This document shows, piece by piece, positions 1-7,342 of a DNA stretch of 64,000 nucleotides (the first letter of the stretch is position 1; each line of letters begins with the position of its first letter). The position numbers and the translations under genes are program-made. Source of the stretch: Thermococcus guaymasensis DSM 11113 (lineage in GTDB: Archaea > Methanobacteriota_B > Thermococci > Thermococcales > Thermococcaceae); NCBI RefSeq assembly GCF_000816105.1, contig NZ_CP007140.1, positions 956,388 to 1,020,387 of the forward strand, read 5' to 3'. Under the pieces are notes generated by a model that did not search any database, was not told the origin of the DNA, and saw nothing but the letters and a program-made list of their open reading frames with translations.

Positions 1-211
1 GGAGAAGCAACTCGGGGGGCTCGTCGGGGGCGTAGGTTGTCGCCTTTACATTGACCTCGAACTCTTCGGCCCCTATGACCTTTAGTCCTCTCTCGTTGAT
101 CGCCCTGACCTGCTCCTCTCTCCCTATGAGAAGGACGTCGTTCCCTGCTCTTGCCAGGAGGGCGCCGAGGAGAGAGCCAATGCTTCCGGCGCCAAGCACG
201 TAGACTTTCAT
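1..211 (-). CDS. panE: 2-dehydropantoate 2-reductase, N-terminal part (runs off the window)
   Basis: Only the first 70 codons are present; the gene continues beyond base 1. The start is ATG at 211-209, preceded on the minus strand by a strong GAGGTGAGGA ribosome site. The protein opens with a Rossmann nucleotide-binding strand-turn-helix containing GAGSIGSLLGALLARAG, followed by a charged turn (LIGREEQ), as in ketopantoate reductases of the PanE/ApbA family. These reduce 2-dehydropantoate to pantoate with NAD(P)H in coenzyme A synthesis. The catalytic lysine and C-terminal domain lie outside the window, so another member of the 6-phosphogluconate dehydrogenase-like superfamily is not excluded. 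It lies 4 bases downstream of the membrane protein gene at 216-770 on the same strand, so the two are probably co-transcribed. Confidence 0.8.
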   Translation of the reverse strand, partial: MKVYVLGAGSIGSLLGALLARAGNDVLLIGREEQVRAINERGLKVIGAEEFEVNVKATTYAPDEPPELLL

Positions 212-215
212 TTCC

Positions 216-770
216 TCACCTCAGGAGCTTTCTAAGGTGGTTGAGTGAGTACAGAAGCAAGATGGCCCCTATTCCAAGGGAGATGTTGGGATCCATATCA
301 CTTGTTCCACTGATTGCTATGCCGAGGAAGAAGGCCGATGATGTCACGAGTGCTCCTCCTGAGATGGATCTATCGCTTGAGATCAGTCCAAGAGCACTCA
401 GTATGCCCACGACCTTAAACGAAACGTCCTGAGAGACTATGGAGACATATGCTATCGTCCCACCTACTAACACGTTCAACAGCCGCTCCCAGAATTTTAC
501 AGGTTGCTTTTCAACCCGGAGGGGCGTTTCAAGTATGGCAATTACCATAACGATCAATGCGATGTAGTTGTGGAGCAACACCCATTCAAGAAACGCTAGG
601 GCAAAGAGAGACGCGGCTGCAAAAGGAAAACTCTTGCGCTTGATCCCGGGTAGGAGCATGAGTGCATAGGGGGCGAGATAAATTGCCGAGTTTTGGGGGA
701 TTTTTAGGGCAAGATACGCGGCGAGCACTATTCCAGCTGCAAAGGGAATGAGTTCATGCCTTTTCCCCAT
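216..770 (-). CDS. Hypothetical multi-spanning membrane protein
   Basis: A 184-residue protein made almost entirely of hydrophobic segments. About six membrane helices can be drawn, near residues 7-25, 28-43, 48-80, 100-118, 122-150 and 160-178, with short polar links. The C-terminus is basic (LNHLRKLLR). I do not recognise a family and see no catalytic motif. It lies immediately upstream of panE on the minus strand with a 4-base gap, so the two are probably one transcript. The function of that pairing is unknown. The start ATG at 770-768 fits the hydrophobic N-terminus after MGKRHE. Confidence 0.7.
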   Translation of the reverse strand: MGKRHELIPFAAGIVLAAYLALKIPQNSAIYLAPYALMLLPGIKRKSFPFAAASLFALAFLEWVLLHNYIALIVMVIAILETPLRVEKQPVKFWERLLNVLVGGTIAYVSIVSQDVSFKVVGILSALGLISSDRSISGGALVTSSAFFLGIAISGTSDMDPNISLGIGAILLLYSLNHLRKLLR

Positions 771-818
771 TCTTCCACCGGAAGCCTTTAATGCATACTG
801 TCTTTAAACCCTTTCGTC

Positions 819-1523
819 ATGATGCTCTCTGTTGTTCTCGTCGAACCGGAGGGGCCGGCAAACATAGGCATGGTAGCGCGGACGATGAAGAACTTCGGCT
901 TCTCGCGGTTAGTCCTCGTGAGGCCGAACCTGACCGATGAGAGCTACGACTATGCAGTCCATGCAAAGGACGTTCTCAAGAATGCAATCATCGTGGAAAC
1001 TTTTGAGGAAGCTTTAGAGCTGTTCGACCTGACCGTGGGAACTACCGGGAAACCTGGGGCAAGGTTCATCCCATACCGGGCCCCCATGTATCCCTGGGAG
1101 CTTAGGGAGACCCTTAAGGGCTACACCGGGAGGGTTGGCCTGTTCTTTGGCAGGGAGAGCATAGGCCTTAAGAACGAGGAGCTTGAGAGGCTTGATATCA
1201 CGGTCACAATCCCCACGAGCGAGGATTATCCTGTTATGAACCTCGCCCAGGCAGTTGCAGTTGTTCTCTACGAGCTCTCGAAGGGCAGACCCGAGCCCGC
1301 CGTCAAGGCACTTGAGCCCGCAACCCTGAGAGAAAAGGAGGAGCTCGTCAAAGTATGGGAAAAACTCTTGGAAGCACTCAACTATCCGAAGGACGCCGAG
1401 AGGAGGGAAGTTTTCGTCAAGGTGTTTAGAAAGGCCGTTGGGAAGGCCTTCCTCCACGGGAGGGAAGTCCACACTCTCATCGGCCCACTCAGGAGGGCCG
1501 TTAAGAGGCTGGAGGAATGCTGA
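819..1523 (+). CDS. trmJ: TrmH/SpoU-family RNA 2'-O-methyltransferase, TrmJ-like
   Basis: A 234-residue SPOUT-class methyltransferase. The family's three motifs are visible: EPEGPANIGMVARTMKNFGF near residues 9-28 (motif 1 with the conserved Asn and Arg), LFFGRESIGLKNEEL near residue 110 (motif 2), and VMNLAQAVAVVLYEL near residue 140 (motif 3, the AdoMet-binding knot). The HAKDVL stretch and the alpha-helical C-terminal tail match TrmJ-type enzymes, which methylate the 2'-OH of tRNA position 32. Target specificity is inferred from family only. The start may be 819 or the next ATG at 822. The gene is followed directly (TGAATG) by ogt, indicating one transcript. Confidence 0.85.
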   Translation: MMLSVVLVEPEGPANIGMVARTMKNFGFSRLVLVRPNLTDESYDYAVHAKDVLKNAIIVETFEEALELFDLTVGTTGKPGARFIPYRAPMYPWELRETLKGYTGRVGLFFGRESIGLKNEELERLDITVTIPTSEDYPVMNLAQAVAVVLYELSKGRPEPAVKALEPATLREKEELVKVWEKLLEALNYPKDAERREVFVKVFRKAVGKAFLHGREVHTLIGPLRRAVKRLEEC

Positions 1524-2048
1524 ATGCTCGCCATAGAGAGGTTCCGGGTCGGGAATAGGGACGTCTGGATAGGCGTGATCTTTCATGGGAGAATGCAAGG
1601 CATAAGCTTTGCCTTCACGAGGAGAGAGCTCCTGGAGAGAATCCAGGGCCTTGCCGAGTTCCTGGGGAAGAGAGGGGTGAGCCTCTCCCTAGACGTTCAG
1701 CCGAGCAAATACACCGAACTGATCTACAGAGTCATGGTGGGGGAGCTCGACAACGAGAAAGCCCTGCCCGAGCTCTCCTTTGAGGGTGTAACACCCTTTG
1801 AGAGGAGCGTTTACGAATGGCTCACGAAAAACGTTAAAAGAGGCTACGTTATAACCTATGGTAGCCTTGCGAAAGCCTTGGGGACGTCGCCGAGAGCCAT
1901 TGGCGGGGCTATGAAACGGAACCCATACCCGATAATCGTCCCCTGTCACAGGGTCGTTGCCAGCGACGGTATTGGCTACTACAGCTCTGGAATTGAAAAA
2001 AAGAAGTTCCTGCTCGAACTTGAGGGGGTGAAAAGATGGATAAATTGA
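1524..2048 (+). CDS. ogt: Methylated-DNA--protein-cysteine methyltransferase (O6-alkylguanine repair)
   Basis: A 174-residue suicide repair protein that transfers alkyl groups from O6-alkylguanine to its own cysteine. The active-site motif IVPCHRVV is present with Cys141, and the upstream helix-turn-helix (VITYGSLAKALGTSPRAIGGAMKRNP) carries the Arg finger expected for flipping the damaged base. The N-terminal RNase-H-like domain is degenerate, as is usual. The start codon directly follows the stop of the upstream methyltransferase gene, and the last 13 bases overlap the TPR gene that follows, so the three form a tight operon on the plus strand. Such an enzyme is useful at high growth temperature, where alkylation damage is frequent (inference). 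Confidence 0.93.
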   Translation: MLAIERFRVGNRDVWIGVIFHGRMQGISFAFTRRELLERIQGLAEFLGKRGVSLSLDVQPSKYTELIYRVMVGELDNEKALPELSFEGVTPFERSVYEWLTKNVKRGYVITYGSLAKALGTSPRAIGGAMKRNPYPIIVPCHRVVASDGIGYYSSGIEKKKFLLELEGVKRWIN

Positions 2049-3064
2049 AGGCCTACATAATCGGCTTCCTGATTGCCGTTCTGGCGATAGCTGGCTTCAT
2101 AGTGCACGAATGGGGATGGATTAAACTGCTGCAAGTAATTCTCGCAATAGGATTCGTGGGCTTCACGCTCGCACTGCTCTTCTTCACGGGACTAAGTCTC
2201 TACGCCGAGAGCTGGAAGTATGGAGCTGTCTTGGCCATCCTGACTGCAGTGGCGGGCTACGGCTCCTACCTCGTCCTCACCTGGCAGAAGCTTGAAATAG
2301 TCGGCGGAATCATAGCGTTCTTCGCCCTGCTCTTCGCCCTCGGAATCTGGTACATAAGCGAGCCCGATTTAAGCATAGCGGACCGCTTCAGGAGCGCTGA
2401 GAAGCTCGAAAGGATGGGGAAGTATAAGCAAGCGGCCAGAAAGTACGAGAAGGCCGGAAACTACGAAAAGGCTGCCGAAATGTACCTCAAGCTCGGATGG
2501 CTTGAGAGCGCCGCTTGGGCCTACGAGAAGGCCGGAAAGTACGAGAAAGCGGCTGAGCTTTACGAGGAGCTCTACGAGAAGGAGAAGGACACCTACTACC
2601 TCAAGGAGGCCCACGAGTACTGGAAGAAGGCCGGCAACATGGAGAGGGCAGCGAAGGCCCTTGAGCGCTATGCCGAGGAGGAGCCGTGGTTCTGGGAGGA
2701 CGTTGCGAAGCTCTACGAGGAGCTGGGCAACGAGGAAAAAGCCAGGGAAGCCTGGGAAAAGGCGCTGGAGTACTACCAGAAAGAGGCCGAGGAAGAGGGT
2801 GTCTTCTGGGAGGACGTCGGCAACATAGCGAGGAAGCTCGGAAATGAAGACCTCGCGAGGGAAGCATACCAGAAGTTCCTCGAGTACTGCCTGAAAGAGG
2901 CCGAAGAAGACCCGATGTGGTGGAAGCACGTGGCTGAGGCTTACGAGTACCTCGGCGAGAAAGAGAAGGCAGAAGAGGCTAGGAAAAAGTACGAAGAGTA
3001 CAGGCAGAGGATAATAAAGGCTAACGAAGAGACTTCAAACTTCCCAGAGGAGAATGGGGAGTAG
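2036..3064 (+). CDS. Membrane-anchored TPR-repeat protein
   Basis: A 342-residue protein with about four N-terminal membrane helices (residues 5-25, 30-50, 60-80, 88-106). These are followed by a long soluble alpha-helical region of tetratricopeptide-type repeats rich in KYEKAGNYEKAAEMY-like units (roughly residues 118-330). The repeats have the alternating Ala, Tyr and Gly pattern of TPRs and end in an acidic tail. The soluble part should be cytoplasmic or extracytoplasmic depending on topology, which I cannot fix. TPR domains bind partner proteins; no partner is evident here. The gene overlaps ogt by 13 bases, so it is translationally coupled to a DNA repair gene, but a repair role is not shown. 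Confidence 0.85.
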   Translation: MDKLKAYIIGFLIAVLAIAGFIVHEWGWIKLLQVILAIGFVGFTLALLFFTGLSLYAESWKYGAVLAILTAVAGYGSYLVLTWQKLEIVGGIIAFFALLFALGIWYISEPDLSIADRFRSAEKLERMGKYKQAARKYEKAGNYEKAAEMYLKLGWLESAAWAYEKAGKYEKAAELYEELYEKEKDTYYLKEAHEYWKKAGNMERAAKALERYAEEEPWFWEDVAKLYEELGNEEKAREAWEKALEYYQKEAEEEGVFWEDVGNIARKLGNEDLAREAYQKFLEYCLKEAEEDPMWWKHVAEAYEYLGEKEKAEEARKKYEEYRQRIIKANEETSNFPEENGE

Positions 3065-3071
3065 TTCCAGA

Positions 3072-3242
3072 CTAATACAGCTCCCCAGTTTCCTCCAACT
3101 CCTCGAGTTCCTTCTCCTTTTTCTCCGCGTATCTCTTCATCCAGTCAGAGAAGAACCAGATTACGAGGAGGAGCAGGGCTATTCCCAAAAGGCCGAACAA
3201 AATCTGGGAGTCCGTGGGAACAGTCTGTAGGATGTAGGGCAT
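3072..3242 (-). CDS. Small single-span membrane protein (56 residues)
   Basis: I choose ATG at 3242-3240, because GGTGAG precedes it and a TATA-like TTTTAAAA on the minus strand (about 3292-3300) would start transcription near 3268. A longer reading from 3350 would place the start upstream of its own promoter. The protein has one strongly hydrophobic helix (ILFGLLGIALLLLVIWFFSD, residues 14-33), then a charged coiled tail rich in Glu and Lys ending ETGELY. No family is recognised. It sits between convergent TPR and divergent NAC genes and shares its TATA region with NAC. Confidence 0.6.
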   Translation of the reverse strand: MPYILQTVPTDSQILFGLLGIALLLLVIWFFSDWMKRYAEKKEKELEELEETGELY

Positions 3243-3289
3243 GCTCTCACCGAACGGGATTTCGCGGAGCACCTGAAAAACTTTGCCAA

Positions 3290-3302
3290 CCTTTTTAAAA
3301 TC
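3290..3302. promoter_or_regulatory. Shared near-palindromic TATA box of NAC and the small membrane gene
   Basis: The sequence CTTTTTAAAATC reads as a TATA box on both strands. On the plus strand it lies about 35-40 bases before the NAC start at 3332. On the minus strand it lies about 50 bases before the small membrane protein start at 3242. This is an inference from position and base composition. Confidence 0.5.
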
Positions 3303-3331
3303 GCAGAGAAATTTCCTTTTAGGTGGTTGAG

Positions 3332-3670
3332 ATGATGGGGATGAACCCAAGGCAGATGAAGAAGCTCATGCGCCAGCTCGGCATAAAGATGGAGGAGCTC
3401 AATGGTGTTAAAGAGGTTGTCCTGAGGCTTGAAGGAAAGGAGATTGTTCTCAAAGAGCCCGCTGTGACCGTGATGGTCGTCCAGGGCGAGAAGACTTACC
3501 AGGTTATCCCGAAGAGCGAGGAGGTGAGGGAAGTCCTTGAAATACCTGAGGAAGACATCCAGCTCGTCATGGAGCAGGCTGGAGTTGACAGGGAAACCGC
3601 CCTTAAGGCTTTAAAAGAAACGAAGGGAGACATAGCGGAGGCCATATTAAGGCTGACCGAGGGAGCTTGA
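3332..3670 (+). CDS. nac: Archaeal nascent polypeptide-associated complex protein (alpha-NAC)
   Basis: A 112-residue homodimeric ribosome-associated chaperone that contacts emerging nascent chains. The N-terminal [20 protein letters not shown] helix, the central NAC beta-barrel domain (about residues 30-70) and the C-terminal UBA domain (about residues 73-112, with [20 protein letters not shown]) are all present and full length. The start ATG at 3332 is set by AGGTGG five bases upstream; the GTG at 3323 lies inside that site. The 3' end overlaps the convergent HEAT-repeat gene by 24 bases. Confidence 0.93.
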   Translation: MMGMNPRQMKKLMRQLGIKMEELNGVKEVVLRLEGKEIVLKEPAVTVMVVQGEKTYQVIPKSEEVREVLEIPEEDIQLVMEQAGVDRETALKALKETKGDIAEAILRLTEGA

Positions 3671-5167
3671 TCCCTCTTTCTTGAGCTTTATTAGGCTATC
3701 TATGAGGTCTATGAGTGAAGCGGTTATATTGTCGTACTTTCCGCCTTCACTTCCGTATATTTCTTTAAGTACGTTCTTCAGCTGAATTAATCCCTCATAG
3801 CTGAAATCCATAAGCCTTTGGGCTTCTCTTGCCATGAAACGGAGGGTCACGCCCCTGCTTTCCGGTCTCCGGAGGAGGTCAGAGACTATGGAGATCATTG
3901 CTTTCTCAAACTCTGGTGTGGGGAGGCGGTGCTGAAGGGCGTATACGAGCTCAAGGGCCCCTTCAATGTCGCTTTCCTTTCCGGACTTCAACAGAACGTC
4001 AAGGAGGGATGTAAAGAACTGGGCAGTTCCAGGATAGAGGGTGTATATCTCTGCCATGGTCTCCGCTGCGGTCTTTCTTGCCCAGGGATTTCTGCTCTTC
4101 AGGAATTCTGCGAGAACGGGTAAAACGGAATATGCATCGGTCGGGGTCAGCTGGGAGGTCACTTTGGAAAGCACCCACAGGGCGTCCATCCTCCTCATGG
4201 GATCCTCTGAGGTGAGCATTTCGAGGATCATTGACATTACTATCGGGTCTATCTTGGCCAGCTCGGCTACGATATCAGCCTTGCCAGCGTCCAGAAGCCT
4301 TTCCACGTCATCTGGCCCGTATTCGCTTATTTCAAGCTTCTTTTTGAGATCCTCCTTGGTGGTTATCTCTTCCTCTTCTTCACCGGTTATCTTCTCAAGC
4401 TTCTCTAAGATGAGACTGGCCTTTGAAGTCAACCGGACATCGTTGCTGAGGTTCTTTATTTTCTTTATAGCCTTGATCTTGGTTCTCTTTGTCAGCATCT
4501 CAGCGCGGGACAGCATTCGGTCAACGGCCAAGAGCGCCCTGTCTTGGATGTAGGGGTCAATGTGATCGAGGAGATCGGTCATGTTGTCAAATATCTCATT
4601 GAACAGTTTTGGGTCTTCGGTCCTGGACGCCATCTCTGCCAGTGCAGTTATCGCCGCACTCTGAACCTGCCTGTCGTCGGAGGATCTTATGAGGGAGAAA
4701 AGCAGCTTGACCAGCTTTCTTGCGAGCCTTATGACTTTTGCCCCTGCCTTTCCAAGCCCTTCCGATGCGTATTCGCTGAGAAGGGGTGCACCCTTTTTGA
4801 TTATATCCATAAGGGCATCGGTCACGAGTTCGTATTGCTCCTCGCTCAGTTCACCTTTCTCTAGGAGGAGGTTGAGAACTTCGATGGCCTTTAGGGAAAC
4901 CCTCTCATTTTTGTCTTTTGTCAGTTCTACTATATCTTCAACAACCCTTGAAGCCTTGTCGGGGGGGAGGGTGTCCCTTTTGACCATTTCCTTTATTACC
5001 TGAAGAGCATTAGTTTTCACGGTGGGGTTTTTATCCTTGAGAAGTTCTTTAACAACTTGGAACGCTTTGTCATATTCTTCAGCGAGAGCAATAACTTCCT
5101 TGATGTTCCAGGAAAGGAGATCTCTCCTTATGCCGTCTTTGTCAATTATTATGCTCTCTCTTCGCAT
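3647..5167 (-). CDS. HEAT-repeat protein
   Basis: A 506-residue all-helical protein. From about residue 25 onward it is built of helix pairs of 35-40 residues with repeating patterns such as [55 protein letters not shown] and [15 protein letters not shown], which is the HEAT/ARM solenoid pattern. There is no signal peptide or membrane segment, so it is presumably cytoplasmic. A more polar, Glu-rich stretch near residues 255-285 may be a hinge between two solenoid halves. Thermococcales hold several such scaffolds of unknown role. It lies 51 bases downstream of pyrK on the same strand, with its own TATA-like TTTAAG in the gap. Confidence 0.8.
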   Translation of the reverse strand: MRRESIIIDKDGIRRDLLSWNIKEVIALAEEYDKAFQVVKELLKDKNPTVKTNALQVIKEMVKRDTLPPDKASRVVEDIVELTKDKNERVSLKAIEVLNLLLEKGELSEEQYELVTDALMDIIKKGAPLLSEYASEGLGKAGAKVIRLARKLVKLLFSLIRSSDDRQVQSAAITALAEMASRTEDPKLFNEIFDNMTDLLDHIDPYIQDRALLAVDRMLSRAEMLTKRTKIKAIKKIKNLSNDVRLTSKASLILEKLEKITGEEEEEITTKEDLKKKLEISEYGPDDVERLLDAGKADIVAELAKIDPIVMSMILEMLTSEDPMRRMDALWVLSKVTSQLTPTDAYSVLPVLAEFLKSRNPWARKTAAETMAEIYTLYPGTAQFFTSLLDVLLKSGKESDIEGALELVYALQHRLPTPEFEKAMISIVSDLLRRPESRGVTLRFMAREAQRLMDFSYEGLIQLKNVLKEIYGSEGGKYDNITASLIDLIDSLIKLKKEGSSSLGQP

Positions 5168-5218
5168 TCAAAACCCCAACGTATCTTTCGTTCAACTTGA
5201 ATTTAAGTTTTCCGTCGG

Positions 5219-5920
5219 CTACAGTATCCCTTTGAGCTGGCTGCCATCAAAGATGGGCCCGTCCCTGCATACGAGATACTTTCCGAGGTTGCAGGAACCG
5301 CAGACTCCTATTCCACACTTCATATAACGCTCCGCCGAGATCTGGACGTTTTTATATTCCATGACTTTCAAGACAGCTTTCAGCATCAGTTCTGGACCGC
5401 AGGCATAGACTTCATCGAACTCTTTTTTCCTCTCTGCCAGGACATCTGTGGGAAAACCTTTCCTTCCTGCGGAGCCGTCATCCGTTGTTAGTATTACCTC
5501 GTCCACGTAGTTCTCCACGTCAAGCAGGGCTAACTCGTTCTTTGAGCGGGCTCCGTAAATCAGCGTCATTTCTTCGAACTTATCCCCCCATGCCTTTGCC
5601 AGCGCATATAACGGAGGGATCCCTATTCCCCCGGCGACGAGGGCGATCCTCTTTCCCCTCCTCTCAAAACCTCTCCCGTATGGCCCCCGAATCCAGAGCC
5701 TTTCTCCTTCGCTTAATTCGAAGAGTTTAGATGTGAAAGATCCTACACGCTTGATAACAAGCAGATCCTTCCAAGCCAAGCTGAAGGGCTTCTCCCCCAC
5801 CCCCGGGAGCCAGACCATCACGAACTGCCCAGGTGTAAAGTCGAACCCCTTCGAGAGCCTGAACGCCTTCACGTCTTTCGCGACTTCCCAAGTTTCTTTC
5901 AGCTCAACCACCCTGTACAT
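5219..5920 (-). CDS. pyrK: Dihydroorotate dehydrogenase electron transfer subunit
   Basis: A 233-residue ferredoxin-reductase-like protein that passes electrons from dihydroorotate dehydrogenase to NAD+. It has an N-terminal FAD-binding barrel (residues 1-95, with GQFVMVWLPG and FSLAW), a central nucleotide-binding domain beginning GKRIALVAGGIGIPPLYALA, and a C-terminal [2Fe-2S] motif, CGIGVCGSCN, with a fourth cysteine in LVCRDGP. It overlaps pyrC upstream by 17 bases on the minus strand. The partner catalytic subunit gene pyrD is not next to it but lies at 33.3-34.2 kb. Confidence 0.92.
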   Translation of the reverse strand: MYRVVELKETWEVAKDVKAFRLSKGFDFTPGQFVMVWLPGVGEKPFSLAWKDLLVIKRVGSFTSKLFELSEGERLWIRGPYGRGFERRGKRIALVAGGIGIPPLYALAKAWGDKFEEMTLIYGARSKNELALLDVENYVDEVILTTDDGSAGRKGFPTDVLAERKKEFDEVYACGPELMLKAVLKVMEYKNVQISAERYMKCGIGVCGSCNLGKYLVCRDGPIFDGSQLKGIL

Positions 5921-7127
5921 ATAAGCGAACCCCCTCCGGTTTTCCTATAACTTCATCCTCTTCCATAACCACTTTTCCGCGAAGAACCGTCATAACGACT
6001 TTTCCTTTCAGCTTTCTCCCTTCCCAGGGGCTCCATTTAGCTTTGGTGTAGAACTCTTCCGGCTTGACCTTCCACTCGCGCTTTAGGTCGACGATGGTAA
6101 AGGTGGCGTCGTTTCCGACGGCAAAATCCCTTTCCTTGATTCCGAAGACCCTAACTGGATTGTCGTGCATCTTCTCAACTATATCAAAAATGCTCATTAA
6201 CCTTCTGTTAACAGCATCGAGGAGGAGGGCAACCTCTGTTTCAAGCCCGGGGATTCCTGCGGCCCCAACCTCTTTGTCCTCAAGAGTGTGTGGAGCATGG
6301 TCGCTCGCTATTATTGGGATTCGCGGGAAGTTCTCCCAGAGCACTTTTCTATGTTCCTCGTCTCTCAGGGGAGGATATACTTTGAAGAGTGGGTTCCTCT
6401 CGTAGTCCCTCTTCGTCAGGAACAGGTGGTGGGGTGTGACTTCAAAGCTAACCCAGGGGAGGCTTCTGTTAAGTATTGCTTCTGTTCCCCCTGCTGTAGA
6501 GACGTGGCAGATATTGAGGGGCTTTTTCAACTTTTCTGCCGCGTCCAGTGCCCTGTTTATTGCCCTTACTTCTGCTTCGGGCGGTCTCTCCGGGTTCTCT
6601 TTTATAACTTTGGCGTCTTCCGCGTGAACACTCAAGACACCGGGGGAGCAGGCGTAGTCGCCCTCAAAGTTATCCGAGTAAATACCTCCAGTTGAGGCGC
6701 CCATGAAGCTCTTATAGAAGTCGGCTCTGACTTTTTTTGCTTCTTCGCAATTGCCCTTTATCAGGAAACCGATGGCATAGTCGGCGTAGGCCCTTTTCTG
6801 GAAGAGTTCAAGACGTTTCTGAAAAGTCTTTGAGTCAATCACCGGTGGCTTTGTGTTTGGCATGTCAAAGACCGCTGTAATTCCCCCGTGCAGGGCGGCC
6901 TTTGTGCCGCTCTCAACGGTTTCCTTTCTCTTCTCTTTGAGGTCTCGGAGGTGAACGTGGGTGTCGATGAGGCCGGGTAGAATCAGGTATCGGGAGAGGT
7001 TAATTTTTCGGCCGCCGGGGATTTCATGGGTTGTTATCGCTGATATAATCCCGCCATCAATTCCTACGCTTCCGTGGATGAGTTTTCCGCCGAATACAAA
7101 CTTTCCCTTTAAAACAAGCTCGTGCAT
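5904..7127 (-). CDS. pyrC: Dihydroorotase
   Basis: A 407-residue amidohydrolase catalysing the reversible cyclisation of carbamoyl-aspartate to dihydroorotate in pyrimidine synthesis. Metal site residues are visible: DTHVHLRD near residue 55, the lysine region FYKSFMGASTGG (probable carbamylated lysine), SVHAED, NICHVSTAGG and ASDHAPHT. The substrate loop DMPNTKPP is intact. Length and motifs fit class I dihydroorotases. Its 3' end overlaps pyrK by 17 bases, so the two are co-translated. A TTAAAAAG element on the minus strand near 7155-7165 is a likely TATA box. Confidence 0.93.
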   Translation of the reverse strand: MHELVLKGKFVFGGKLIHGSVGIDGGIISAITTHEIPGGRKINLSRYLILPGLIDTHVHLRDLKEKRKETVESGTKAALHGGITAVFDMPNTKPPVIDSKTFQKRLELFQKRAYADYAIGFLIKGNCEEAKKVRADFYKSFMGASTGGIYSDNFEGDYACSPGVLSVHAEDAKVIKENPERPPEAEVRAINRALDAAEKLKKPLNICHVSTAGGTEAILNRSLPWVSFEVTPHHLFLTKRDYERNPLFKVYPPLRDEEHRKVLWENFPRIPIIASDHAPHTLEDKEVGAAGIPGLETEVALLLDAVNRRLMSIFDIVEKMHDNPVRVFGIKERDFAVGNDATFTIVDLKREWKVKPEEFYTKAKWSPWEGRKLKGKVVMTVLRGKVVMEEDEVIGKPEGVRLYVQGG

Positions 7128-7259
7128 TGAAGCCCGCGCTAAATTGGTTTTGGCCCGCTTAAAAAGTTTTGTGCTGATATCGACCCTTAGCTTGGTTCAT
7201 TTCGGCAATTGCCGCTTAACAGGTTCATCCCTGCCAGTGATAGCTTTCTGCGTATCGTA

Positions 7260-7342
7260 ATACTTAAAAGGTATCAGATGTATAAATTAATGCTGCCATG
7301 CCTAGAGTGGCAGGCCACATAACTGAGAGGAGGCAATGCAAT
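7260..7342 (+). promoter_or_regulatory. Promoter and leader of the anchored binding-protein gene
   Basis: ACTTAAAAGG at about 7262-7271 is a probable TATA box, placing the transcript start near 7292. The leader begins with an inverted repeat, CTGCCA (7293-7298) and TGGCAG (7308-7313), separated by nine bases. It ends in a strong GAGGAGG ribosome site at 7327-7333. The inverted repeat could be an operator or an RNA hairpin; nothing here distinguishes the two. Confidence 0.5.

Noticed and set aside
2369-2929. A 186-codon minus-strand frame in the TPR gene
   Set aside because: A shadow caused by Glu- and Lys-rich repeats; it has no start signals, and its leucine/valine composition is explained by antisense GAG/AAG codons.
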